Below are positions 35,791-43,993 of a DNA stretch of 55,325 bases, piece by piece. The notes beneath the pieces are model-generated. The model ran no database searches. It saw only the letters and a program-made list of their open reading frames with translations, and was not told where the DNA came from. Position numbers and translations under genes: made by a program. The DNA comes from Alistipes sp. (GTDB lineage Bacteria; Bacteroidota; Bacteroidia; Bacteroidales; Rikenellaceae), in the NCBI GenBank assembly GCA_017504265.1, contig JAFVRN010000032.1, forward strand, positions 1 to 55,325, written 5' to 3'. Position 1 is the first letter of the stretch; every line of letters starts with the position of its first letter.

Positions 35791-35795
35791 AGAGG

Positions 35796-36749
35796 CTATT
35801 GTGATATAATGTACTCGACGTGAGCTACGTTTGTGCCATCTTTGATAAGTACACGCTTCTCTTTGTCGAGAAGGTATAGTGCAGGTATCGCTCTTAGGTC
35901 GTAGAGATGCTTGCGTGATATGTGCATATCGGCATCGTAGCCGTTTATCCACGAGGTGGGCATATCTGCGATGTGTGCCCTCCATGCGTCAATATCTCCA
36001 TCGGGGTATATGCTCATTATCTTCATGCTGCCACAGTCAATGAGCTCATTGATAAGTGGCGATGCCGATAACTCGGCTATGAGCTGCTTGCAACTTGGAC
36101 ATCCGGGATTGGATATCATAATGAGTAGGTAGTCAGCATCGATATCGTGCATATGTGCCGCACTGCCATCGGCGAGCGTGTATACGAAGTCATTGGCAAT
36201 GCTGTATAATCTATTCTTGCGGGCGATGTCGAGGTCATATGCAGGGGCTATACGCTCATATTCATCAAGAAGCGGGGAGGCTATCAGCACTTCAAGAATC
36301 GGAATGTAGTACTCGTCGTTGCGTAGTGGCGAGTTGGGGTCATTGAGTACGGTGCGAGCTACATCGGAGAAGATGTTGAGAACAGGACGGCTGCTCTCGG
36401 CGCGGTGCATAAGGTTGCGTAGCAACGAATCGGCATGCTCCGGTTCAATGTAGACAACATAATCGGCAAAGGCCTGAATGATACTCAACGTATCGTAGTT
36501 CGCGACAAGGCTGTCGGCTTCAAAGTCGAAGTTATCCCAATAGCGATTTATGGCATCGAGATACTCCTCGCGAGAGGAGATGCGTGCAGGGTTGAAATCG
36601 GCCTCGAAGTATCGTCGTGACGCAGTTGTATCTGCCGACGTATTATCGGTCGATGTTGCACTCTCCTCGTTGCCTTGTTGCGGAGTATTGCCGCAGCCGA
36701 CAAGTGTTGTTGCAATAAATATCGCTATGATGGTGTAGAGTAGTCGCAT
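35796..36749 (-). CDS. Thioredoxin-fold lipoprotein with a DUF5106-like domain
   Basis: A 317-residue lipoprotein with signal peptide and lipobox TLVGC (Cys19), a Ser/Thr-rich linker, and a helical middle region (about residues 60-190, DUF5106-like). A C-terminal TlpA-type thioredoxin domain carries the redox motif C-P-S-C in SNPGCPSCKQL and a cis-Pro region AIPALYLLD. It probably works in the periplasm as a disulfide reductase or sensor anchored to a membrane. I start at the Met of MRLLYTII because it begins the signal peptide. Possible cotranscription with the exonuclease downstream. Confidence 0.75.
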   Translation of the reverse strand: MRLLYTIIAIFIATTLVGCGNTPQQGNEESATSTDNTSADTTASRRYFEADFNPARISSREEYLDAINRYWDNFDFEADSLVANYDTLSIIQAFADYVVYIEPEHADSLLRNLMHRAESSRPVLNIFSDVARTVLNDPNSPLRNDEYYIPILEVLIASPLLDEYERIAPAYDLDIARKNRLYSIANDFVYTLADGSAAHMHDIDADYLLIMISNPGCPSCKQLIAELSASPLINELIDCGSMKIMSIYPDGDIDAWRAHIADMPTSWINGYDADMHISRKHLYDLRAIPALYLLDKEKRVLIKDGTNVAHVEYIISQ

Positions 36750-36756
36750 ATACCAT

Positions 36757-36793
36757 AAAAATAGGGTGACTAACCCCAAAGTTTTAGTCACCC
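36757..36793 (-). terminator. Terminator of argS
   Basis: A 10-bp perfect stem (36764-36773 with 36784-36793) lies just after the argS stop and is followed on the minus strand by TATTTTTATG. Confidence 0.85.
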
Positions 36794-36806
36794 ATGTATC
36801 TATCAA

Positions 36807-38585
36807 TTACATTCTCTGAGGAACCGATATACCAAGAAGCGACATTGCCGAGCGTATTACGCGTGCCACCTCCGAGGCAAGCTTCAAGCGTAGTGAGCGT
36901 ACTGCGCTGTTCTCCTCTTTGAGTATAGAGTGGTCGTGATAGTAGCCGTTGAACTGCTTGGCAAGCTCGTAGGCGTAGGCTGCAATTACCGATGGCGCAA
37001 ACTGCTCACCGGCGGTGCGAACCGTGGCAGGGTAGTCTGCAAGGAGCTTGATAAGCTCTACCTCCTCGGGGAGTAGCTCCGCCTTGTCGAAGTCGGCAGA
37101 TGAGATACCTGCCTCATCGGCTTTGCGTAGTATCGAGCAGATACGTGCGTGTGTGTATTGGATGAATGGGCCGGTGTTGCCGTTGAAGTCGATACTCTCA
37201 CGAGGATCGAAGAGCATAGTCTTCTTGGGGTCTACCTTCAAGATAAAATACTTCAAAGCTCCAAGGCCTACCATCTCCGATATGGCTGCCGCATCCTCCT
37301 CCGAAACACCGTCGAGCTTACCCAACTCGGCTGACATCTCGCGTGCCGTACCAATCATGTCGGCGATAAGGTCGTCGGCATCAACCACAGTACCCTCACG
37401 TGACTTCATCTTACCCTCGGGAAGCTCCACCATGCCGTATGACAGGTGGAAGATATTGTCGCTCCACTCGTAGCCGAGCTTTTTGAGGACGAGTTTGAGT
37501 ACCTGGAAGTGGTAATTCTGCTCGTTACCCACAACATATATCATGTCGTCGAGTCTATTCTCCTCGAAGCGGCTGAGGGCAGTACCTAAATCCTGGGTCA
37601 TATATACCGAGGTGCCATCGCCACGAAGCAGAAGCTTTTGGTCAAGGCCGTCTGCCTCCAAGTCAATCCATACGGAGTTATCCTCCTTGCGGAAGAATAC
37701 GCCCTTGTTAAGACCATCCTCCACAAGGCTCTTGCCGAGCAAATATGTCTGTGACTCGTAGTATACCTTGTCGAAATCGACACCCATAGCTTTGTACGTA
37801 ACGTCGAAGCCCTCGTATACCCAGCCATTCATCTTCTCCCAAAGGGCATATACCTCGGCATCCTTAGCCTCCCACTTGCGAAGCATCTCTTGTGCCTGCA
37901 ACATTATGGGAGCCTGACGCTTGGCATCATCCTCCGAAAGTCCCTTGCTATCCATCAGTTCCTTGACCTCTGCTTTGTAATGCTTGTCGAACTCTACATA
38001 GTACTTGCCGACAAGGTGGTCGCCCTTCATGCCCGAAGACTGTGGTGTTTCGCCATTGCCATAGAGCATCCATGCCAACATCGACTTGCAGATGTGTATA
38101 CCTCGGTCATTGACAAGGTTTACCTTGATGACATTATGGCCATTGGCTTTAAGGATGGTTGCAACCGAGTAGCCGAGCAGGTTGTTACGTATGTGTCCGA
38201 GATGTAGTGGTTTGTTGGTGTTGGGCGACGAGTACTCAATCATTATTGTGCGTCCCGATGCTGGTGCCATGCCGTAGTTCTCGGTAGCTGCAATCTCGGC
38301 AAAGCGCGCTGCCCAGAACGATTTATCCACAACAAGGTTAAGGAAACCTTTGATTACGTTGAAGCTTTTAATCTCGGGTGTGGCACTTACGATCTTCTCG
38401 CCAAGCTCCGTGGCTGTTGCCTCGGGTGACTTGCGTGATGCACGCAATAGTGGGAAGACAACCACGGTGTAGTCACCTTCGAACTCCTTACGGGTCTTTT
38501 GTATTTGGATGTTGTCGCTTACGCCATACAACTCACCTGTTGCACGTGTTACGACGCTTGAAATAAACTCTTCGATATTAATCAT
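36807..38585 (-). CDS. argS: Arginyl-tRNA synthetase
   Basis: A 592-residue class I synthetase charging tRNA-Arg. The HIGH-type motif is in NKPLHLGHIRNN near residue 125, and the KMSKS counterpart is GKMKSREGTVVDADDL near residue 385. An N-terminal additional domain and the C-terminal anticodon-binding domain ending in LLGISVPQRM are present. A TACCTTTG box on the minus strand (38615-38622) is the likely -7 element. Confidence 0.96.
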   Translation of the reverse strand: MINIEEFISSVVTRATGELYGVSDNIQIQKTRKEFEGDYTVVVFPLLRASRKSPEATATELGEKIVSATPEIKSFNVIKGFLNLVVDKSFWAARFAEIAATENYGMAPASGRTIMIEYSSPNTNKPLHLGHIRNNLLGYSVATILKANGHNVIKVNLVNDRGIHICKSMLAWMLYGNGETPQSSGMKGDHLVGKYYVEFDKHYKAEVKELMDSKGLSEDDAKRQAPIMLQAQEMLRKWEAKDAEVYALWEKMNGWVYEGFDVTYKAMGVDFDKVYYESQTYLLGKSLVEDGLNKGVFFRKEDNSVWIDLEADGLDQKLLLRGDGTSVYMTQDLGTALSRFEENRLDDMIYVVGNEQNYHFQVLKLVLKKLGYEWSDNIFHLSYGMVELPEGKMKSREGTVVDADDLIADMIGTAREMSAELGKLDGVSEEDAAAISEMVGLGALKYFILKVDPKKTMLFDPRESIDFNGNTGPFIQYTHARICSILRKADEAGISSADFDKAELLPEEVELIKLLADYPATVRTAGEQFAPSVIAAYAYELAKQFNGYYHDHSILKEENSAVRSLRLKLASEVARVIRSAMSLLGISVPQRM

Positions 38586-38665
38586 ACGTACCTATTATTT
38601 ATAACTCATAGGCGCAAAGGTACGTTTTCTTTGCGAAATATTCGCCATTTGCATCGAAAATTTAG

Positions 38666-38673
38666 TACCTTTG
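38666..38673 (+). promoter_or_regulatory. TACCTTTG -7 box for the dus gene
   Basis: TACCTTTG lies 19 bases before the ATG at 38693; TTCG at 38641-38644 is a partial -33. The divergent argS box (38615-38622) is nearby, so the two promoters share about 50 bases. Confidence 0.55.
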
Positions 38674-38692
38674 CGCAACTATTTGTTGATTT

Positions 38693-39715
38693 ATGAAGAT
38701 TTCAGATATAGAACTTGGTTCACAACCGCTGTTCCTCGCCCCTATGGAGGATGTGACAGACCCCTCGTTTCGCTATATGTGCAAGAGGTTTGGAGCCGAT
38801 GTGGTATACACGGAGTTCATATCCTCTGATGGGTTGATACGTGATGCGTGGAAGTCGCGTGCCAAGCTAAACATCGCCAATGAGGAGCGTCCCGTAGGCA
38901 TACAGATATACGGCCACCTTATCGAGCCTATGGTCGAGGCGGCACGTATTGCCGAGAGTGCCAACCCCGATATCATAGACATCAACTTCGGATGTCCCGT
39001 AAAGAAGATTGCAGCACGTGGTGCTGGTTCGGGTATGATGCGTGACCCCGACCTTATGGTGGAGATGACACGCCAGATAGTACGCGCTGTAAATAAACCG
39101 GTAACGGTTAAGACACGTCTTGGTTGGAGCGACGAGATGCGTAACATCGAGGAGATAGCTCTCCGCTTGCAGGATGTGGGTATCGCAGCACTTACGATAC
39201 ATGGCCGTACGCGCTCGCAGATGTATCGTGGAGAGGCCGACTGGACACTTATAGGCAAGATTAAGAACGACCCTCGCATAACAATCCCAATCATCGGTAA
39301 TGGCGACGTAGATTCGGCCGAGAAGTGTAAACAGATGTTCGATAGATATGGCGTGGACGGTGTGATGATAGGGCGTGCCACATATGGTAGACCATGGATA
39401 TTTCGTGAGTGCCGTCACTATCTGACGACAGGTGAACTGCTGCCGCAACCATCTGTCGTAGAGCGTGTGGCGATAGCCAAGGAGCATCTGCAAAAGTCGT
39501 TGGAGATAAAGGGCGACAGGGTAGGAATATTAGAGATGCGCCGCCATCTTACCAACTACTTCAAAGGTCTGCCGGATTTCAAACAGACACGCCTGCGCCT
39601 TGTGACATCATTCGATGCCGATGAGATAGTGTCGCTACTTGACTACGTTGCGGAGCGTTGGGGAGACTTTGATATGCGAGAGATTACCCCTGCGCCACTG
39701 TCACACGATATATAG
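38693..39715 (+). CDS. tRNA-dihydrouridine synthase (DusB-like)
   Basis: A 340-residue FMN TIM-barrel enzyme reducing uridines in the tRNA D-loop. Motifs are LAPMEDVTDPSFR at the start, the catalytic INFGCPVKKI with its Cys near residue 100, VTVKTRLGW, TIHGRTRSQMY and GRATYGRPWIF. The subfamily (DusB) is assigned by general resemblance. It is convergent with the ABC-F gene. Confidence 0.92.
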   Translation: MKISDIELGSQPLFLAPMEDVTDPSFRYMCKRFGADVVYTEFISSDGLIRDAWKSRAKLNIANEERPVGIQIYGHLIEPMVEAARIAESANPDIIDINFGCPVKKIAARGAGSGMMRDPDLMVEMTRQIVRAVNKPVTVKTRLGWSDEMRNIEEIALRLQDVGIAALTIHGRTRSQMYRGEADWTLIGKIKNDPRITIPIIGNGDVDSAEKCKQMFDRYGVDGVMIGRATYGRPWIFRECRHYLTTGELLPQPSVVERVAIAKEHLQKSLEIKGDRVGILEMRRHLTNYFKGLPDFKQTRLRLVTSFDADEIVSLLDYVAERWGDFDMREITPAPLSHDI

Positions 39716-39746
39716 TCGCTTGTAGGTGGTATGCTTCGTTGTTATG

Positions 39747-39797
39747 GATGCGATGGTTGAGCCTTATTCGTTAAGCTCCAACCATCGCATCTCTTTT
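39747..39797 (+). terminator. Terminator of the dus gene, reaching into the convergent ABC-F gene
   Basis: A 13-bp perfect stem (39747-39759 with 39779-39791) with further pairing inside the loop is followed by TCTTTTTC. The downstream arm lies within the last codons of the ABC-F gene (39764 onward), so coding sequence doubles as terminator. Confidence 0.8.
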
Positions 39798-41632
39798 TCG
39801 TCTATCGAGGCTATAATCTCCTCGATGCGTAACGATAGTTCGTTAAGCCTGTCGTATGGCAGGTCGCCCGACGATAGCTCAGCTTCGAGCCTTTGTCGTT
39901 CAAGGGCAAGCGTTGATAGCCCCTCCTCGATAGACTCCAATTCACGCTGTTCTTTGTATGATAGTTTGCGCTTTGAGCTGTCGTGTGTGCGCTGTTGTTG
40001 AGGCTTGGCAGGTGTTGTTATGCGTTGCTCGCTACGCTGTTGCGCCTCCTGCTCCCGCATATATTCACGATACTCGCTGTACATACCCACAAAATCCTTG
40101 ATGCGGCCGTTACCCTCAAAGACGAAGAGGTGGTCTACACATTTGTCGAGGAAGTAGCGGTCGTGCGATACAATAAGCAGCGACCCCTCGAAGTTGTGCA
40201 GATACTCCTCCAAGACGTTTAGCGTCATAATGTCGAGGTCGTTTGTGGGCTCATCGAGGATAAGCAGGTTGGGATTGCGCATAAGTACGGTGAGCAGATA
40301 TAGACGACGTTGCTCGCCACCGCTGAGTATCTCTACGCGCTTGGTAAAGGTCTCGTGCGGAAAGAGAAAGCGGTTGAGATAGGTGGTGGCAGATACGCTA
40401 CTGCCATCCGAGGCCTTGACAATCTCGGCAATATCCTGTACACACTCCAATACTGTCTGCCCGGGCTTGAAGCTTATGCCACGCTGCGAGTAGTAGCCTA
40501 TGCGTAGCGTCTCGCCACGCTCGATGATGCCGCTGTCGGGCTCTAAGTTGCCCGAAATAAGATTGAGGAAGGTTGTCTTGCCTACGCCATTTGCTCCCAC
40601 GATTCCGACACGTTCGCCACGAGTGAACTTATATGAGAACTTGTCGAGCATACGACGCGGACCAAACGACAGATCTACATCCGTACAATCGACAATCTTG
40701 CGACCTAATCGTGAGGTGGCAACATCTATCTCTATATTGTTGGTGCGTAGGCTTACCGAGGCTTTGTCGCGCAGGTCGTAGAAGGCGTTTACGCGGTAAC
40801 GAGCCTTGCCCGTGCGTGCCTGAGGTGTGCTTCGTATCCATTCGAGCTCTCGGCGTAGCAGGTTGCGTGATTTGTCTATCTCGGCTTGCATATTGCTATA
40901 CCTCTCTTCGCGCTTTTCGAGATACTCGGTGTAGTTTCCGCGATAGGTATACAGCTTACCTCGGTCAATCTCCATAATGGTGTTGCACACCCTGTCGAGG
41001 AAGTAACGGTCGTGGGTGACCATAAGCAGTGTGCAACGTGAGCGTTGCAGGTATCCCTCCAAATACTCGATTATCTCTATGTCGAGGTGGTTGGTAGGCT
41101 CGTCCATAATGAGAAATTCGGCCTCTTGAAGCATCATACAGGCTATAGCAACACGTTTAGCCTCGCCGCCCGATAGCTCGCCTATACGTTGGTCAAGACG
41201 CTCTATTTTCAGTGACGACAACACCTGCTTGATGTTCTGCTCTATGCGCCAGCCGTCTGTGGCATCCATTGCATTTATGGCACGTTCCAGACGCTGCGTA
41301 TCGCCACTCGATAGGGCATATTCATACTCTTTGAGCGCAGGTGATATATCTCCCATACGGGCATATACCTCTTCGAATATGGTGTTGTCGGGGTTGAACG
41401 CGGTGTTCTGGTCGAGGAAGGCGACGCGTATGTCCTTCATAAACTTAACTTCGCCGCCACGGTCGGAGTGCTCCACGCCTGCCAATATCTTCAAAAGCGA
41501 AGACTTTCCTGTGCCATTGGGTGCTACAAGAGCTATCTTATCGCCCTCGTTGATGTTGAAACTGATACCCTCGAAGAGTGTGCGGTCGCCGTACGCCTTT
41601 GATATATTTTCTACTTGAAGATAACTTGCCAT
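39764..41632 (-). CDS. ABC-F ATPase, Uup-like
   Basis: A 622-residue cytoplasmic protein with two ABC domains and no membrane segments. Domain 1 has Walker A APNGTGKSS near residue 39, signature LSGGEAKRV and Walker B FLIMDEPTNHLD. The inter-domain linker is near residues 240-310. Domain 2 has VGANGVGKTT, LSGGEQRRL and LLILDEPTNDLD. A charged, coiled-coil C-terminus (from about 550) is typical of Uup/YdiF-like ABC-F proteins that act on ribosomes. Antibiotic resistance is not implied. Confidence 0.88.
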   Translation of the reverse strand: MASYLQVENISKAYGDRTLFEGISFNINEGDKIALVAPNGTGKSSLLKILAGVEHSDRGGEVKFMKDIRVAFLDQNTAFNPDNTIFEEVYARMGDISPALKEYEYALSSGDTQRLERAINAMDATDGWRIEQNIKQVLSSLKIERLDQRIGELSGGEAKRVAIACMMLQEAEFLIMDEPTNHLDIEIIEYLEGYLQRSRCTLLMVTHDRYFLDRVCNTIMEIDRGKLYTYRGNYTEYLEKREERYSNMQAEIDKSRNLLRRELEWIRSTPQARTGKARYRVNAFYDLRDKASVSLRTNNIEIDVATSRLGRKIVDCTDVDLSFGPRRMLDKFSYKFTRGERVGIVGANGVGKTTFLNLISGNLEPDSGIIERGETLRIGYYSQRGISFKPGQTVLECVQDIAEIVKASDGSSVSATTYLNRFLFPHETFTKRVEILSGGEQRRLYLLTVLMRNPNLLILDEPTNDLDIMTLNVLEEYLHNFEGSLLIVSHDRYFLDKCVDHLFVFEGNGRIKDFVGMYSEYREYMREQEAQQRSEQRITTPAKPQQQRTHDSSKRKLSYKEQRELESIEEGLSTLALERQRLEAELSSGDLPYDRLNELSLRIEEIIASIDEKEMRWLELNE

Positions 41633-41656
41633 ATGGATTTTCTTTGGCTTAAATGG

Positions 41657-42157
41657 TTAGATGTTAAGGTCGTAGGCTTCGCGTTCGCCACTTGGATAAT
41701 GGACAATGCCACAGTAGTCGAAGCCTCGTTTACGCAGCAGTGTGCGCATCCTTATATTGCCGCTGTGAGTGTCGATGCGAAAGGCGTAGATGGCGTTGGC
41801 ATGAGCTATCTCTATGGCCTTATCTATGAGTCTGTTGGCAACACCACTGCGTCGGCTCTTCTTACCCACGCATATGCGATGGATGACAACATAGCGGTTA
41901 GGCGTGTGCCAACTATCGCCAGAGAGTTGTGTGTAGGCCTGCTCGCCTGTCAGCACAATAGCGGCATAGCCTATCACATCGCCCTGCTCGTTGCAGGCTA
42001 CATACCCGCTGCCTGTCTCTATATCCTCAGTGATAATATCTTGCGTAGGGTAGCCATCCTGCCATTGGTCTATGCCAAGATCGGCTAAGGCCCTTTGTGC
42101 CTCGCCAACAATACCCATTATGCTCTCGATGTCGCTATGTGCAGCCTTGCGTATCAT
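41657..42157 (-). CDS. GNAT-family N-acetyltransferase
   Basis: A 166-residue acetyltransferase with the acetyl-CoA binding region RICVGKKSRRSGVANRLID near residue 95, followed by FRIDTHSGNIRMRTLLRKRGF. Its start overlaps the stop of the ABC permease gene by 4 bases, so it is the last gene of that operon. Substrate unknown. Confidence 0.8.
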   Translation of the reverse strand: MIRKAAHSDIESIMGIVGEAQRALADLGIDQWQDGYPTQDIITEDIETGSGYVACNEQGDVIGYAAIVLTGEQAYTQLSGDSWHTPNRYVVIHRICVGKKSRRSGVANRLIDKAIEIAHANAIYAFRIDTHSGNIRMRTLLRKRGFDYCGIVHYPSGEREAYDLNI

Positions 42158-43338
42158 TGCTTGCGTGATATATGTTTAACCTTTCGACGTATGATGAATA
42201 GGTTGAACAAGATGATTGCTAAGATGATACATAGACCGCTGAGGGCTGATGTAAGTGGTGAGGCCGAAAGCTCGTAGCCGGCAATATCGGACAGGTATCT
42301 CGTGTAGATGCTCTGTATGATGACTACCGCAACGATGCTTACCACGTATATAGCAACGTTAAGAGCTATGGTAATGATATTGTAGGGTGCAGTTACCGAG
42401 CCTAACGAGTATCCTATAAGCATAAGGTTGTTTAGCTTATCGATATTTTTTTGCAGTAACAGGTATATGCTCAGCATAAATATTATTATCGACAATATGC
42501 TGAATATTAATCCTATAAATACGATTACCACAACACATACTTTAAGCAGGAATAGTGCCTTGCCACTCTCCGAAGGTTTATCCTCTGCAACATACCCCTG
42601 CTTGGATAGATACTCCTGCACCTCAGGGTCAGCCGGATTGGCAACCTCGATAATAAGGCGTGTTGCATCGGTGTTGTTCTCTGCGGCGTAGTGATTGTTG
42701 GCCCACTCCATAAATGTCATCGGTACGAGGATGGTGTTAAGGCGGTCCGAGAACCCTACTATGTATCCCTTGTACATATCGCGCTTGCCATTGCCACGCA
42801 ACTCGATGCCCAGCTCAACACGCTTTATCATATCTTCGGTAATCTGAGGCAGACTTTGTGTTTGGCTAAACCCGAAGTTATACAAATTGAGGTAGTTGCG
42901 AGGAATGATAATAGGAATGTTCTTATCGCCATTCTCGAAGTGCCACGCGTCGCTCTCCACATCTATAAAGATGTCCGGCACGGCCTCGAAAAACATCATC
43001 GTGGACAGGCGGCTGCCATTGAATACGATGCTGCCCATAACCTCATACTGCGATGATTGAAAGGTGCCGATATTTTTTACGAAGGGCTGATTGCCAAGTT
43101 CCTCTATCTCGGTATCGGAGAAGTGCTTTACGTTAGTTCCAAACCTCTCAACCGGATGTGTGAGAATCATATAGTCGTTGCCAATGAGCCTCTTTTCGCC
43201 CGTGAGCATAGGTTTCACATCGCTATATAGCTGTATGCCCGAGAGTATCACTACCATACCTATAAGGTTGGCTACGAAGAATATAGCCAGCTCCGTGATG
43301 CTTATGTGCTTGCGAAGTAACTTCCAGATAAGTCTCAT
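42154..43338 (-). CDS. ABC transporter permease, FtsX/MacB-like topology
   Basis: A 394-residue membrane protein with one N-terminal membrane segment (about residues 14-38), a large extracytoplasmic domain (about 40-265), and three C-terminal segments (about 268-300, 315-345, 360-385). This is the layout of MacB/FtsX/LolE-type permeases, which move lipids or peptides or act mechanically rather than import solutes. It overlaps the ATPase gene by 4 bases. Function in this operon is unknown. Confidence 0.75.
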   Translation of the reverse strand: MRLIWKLLRKHISITELAIFFVANLIGMVVILSGIQLYSDVKPMLTGEKRLIGNDYMILTHPVERFGTNVKHFSDTEIEELGNQPFVKNIGTFQSSQYEVMGSIVFNGSRLSTMMFFEAVPDIFIDVESDAWHFENGDKNIPIIIPRNYLNLYNFGFSQTQSLPQITEDMIKRVELGIELRGNGKRDMYKGYIVGFSDRLNTILVPMTFMEWANNHYAAENNTDATRLIIEVANPADPEVQEYLSKQGYVAEDKPSESGKALFLLKVCVVVIVFIGLIFSILSIIIFMLSIYLLLQKNIDKLNNLMLIGYSLGSVTAPYNIITIALNVAIYVVSIVAVVIIQSIYTRYLSDIAGYELSASPLTSALSGLCIILAIILFNLFIIRRKVKHISRKQ

Positions 43339-43979
43339 AACTTGAAGTGTTTATCGTAGTCGATATGCGGATGTTTACCTATCGATGTCACAATGATGGC
43401 AGCTCCGCTTTGCGCCGCCTCTCGTAGGATGATATCGCGCATAATATCGCCATTTCTATCATCGAGATGCGATATCGGCTCATCCAAAAACAGAAAGTCA
43501 AAGGGTTGGCATAGGGCTCTGATGAGGGCTACGCGTTGCTGCTGTCCGTAGGACATCTTGTCGATGCGTGAATCTATCTTATCTGCTATGCCCAACTCCT
43601 CGAACCAACTCTCAATCTGCGCTCGGGTGCGCGCGTTTGTCAGACGGTTCTTAATCTCGATATTTTCCCACGATGTAAGTTCTCCGAATAGGCGTAACTC
43701 CTGGAAGAGTATGGAGATGGAGTTTTGCCGAAGTGTGGTCCATTCGGCCATAGATAACCTTTTGATGTCGTTATTGTCGAAGAGTATCTGACCGCGGTAA
43801 TCGCCACGCTTGCCATAGAGATAGCTACATAGCGACGATTTGCCCGTACCCGATTCGGCTTCGATAAGGTAGCGTTTGCCACGCTCAAAGACGATGTCGT
43901 GATGCCATATATCCGAACGGAGATTTTCGCGTTCGGCAAAAATCTCCGGTACTACGTTATTTAGTCGTATTTCGTTCAC
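43335..43979 (-). CDS. ABC transporter ATPase with unusual H-loop
   Basis: A 214-residue ABC ATPase with Walker A AESGTGKSSL near residue 38, Q-loop LFQELRL, a signature reading MSYGQQQRV instead of LSGGQ, and Walker B FLFLDEP. The switch region reads IVTSIGKH where most ABC ATPases have a His after the Thr, so the H-loop His appears to be replaced. It pairs with the permease at 42154 (4-base overlap) and follows the anchored protein gene by 14 bases. Confidence 0.8.
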   Translation of the reverse strand: MNEIRLNNVVPEIFAERENLRSDIWHHDIVFERGKRYLIEAESGTGKSSLCSYLYGKRGDYRGQILFDNNDIKRLSMAEWTTLRQNSISILFQELRLFGELTSWENIEIKNRLTNARTRAQIESWFEELGIADKIDSRIDKMSYGQQQRVALIRALCQPFDFLFLDEPISHLDDRNGDIMRDIILREAAQSGAAIIVTSIGKHPHIDYDKHFKL

Positions 43980-43993
43980 GTTGTTGTGCTTGG

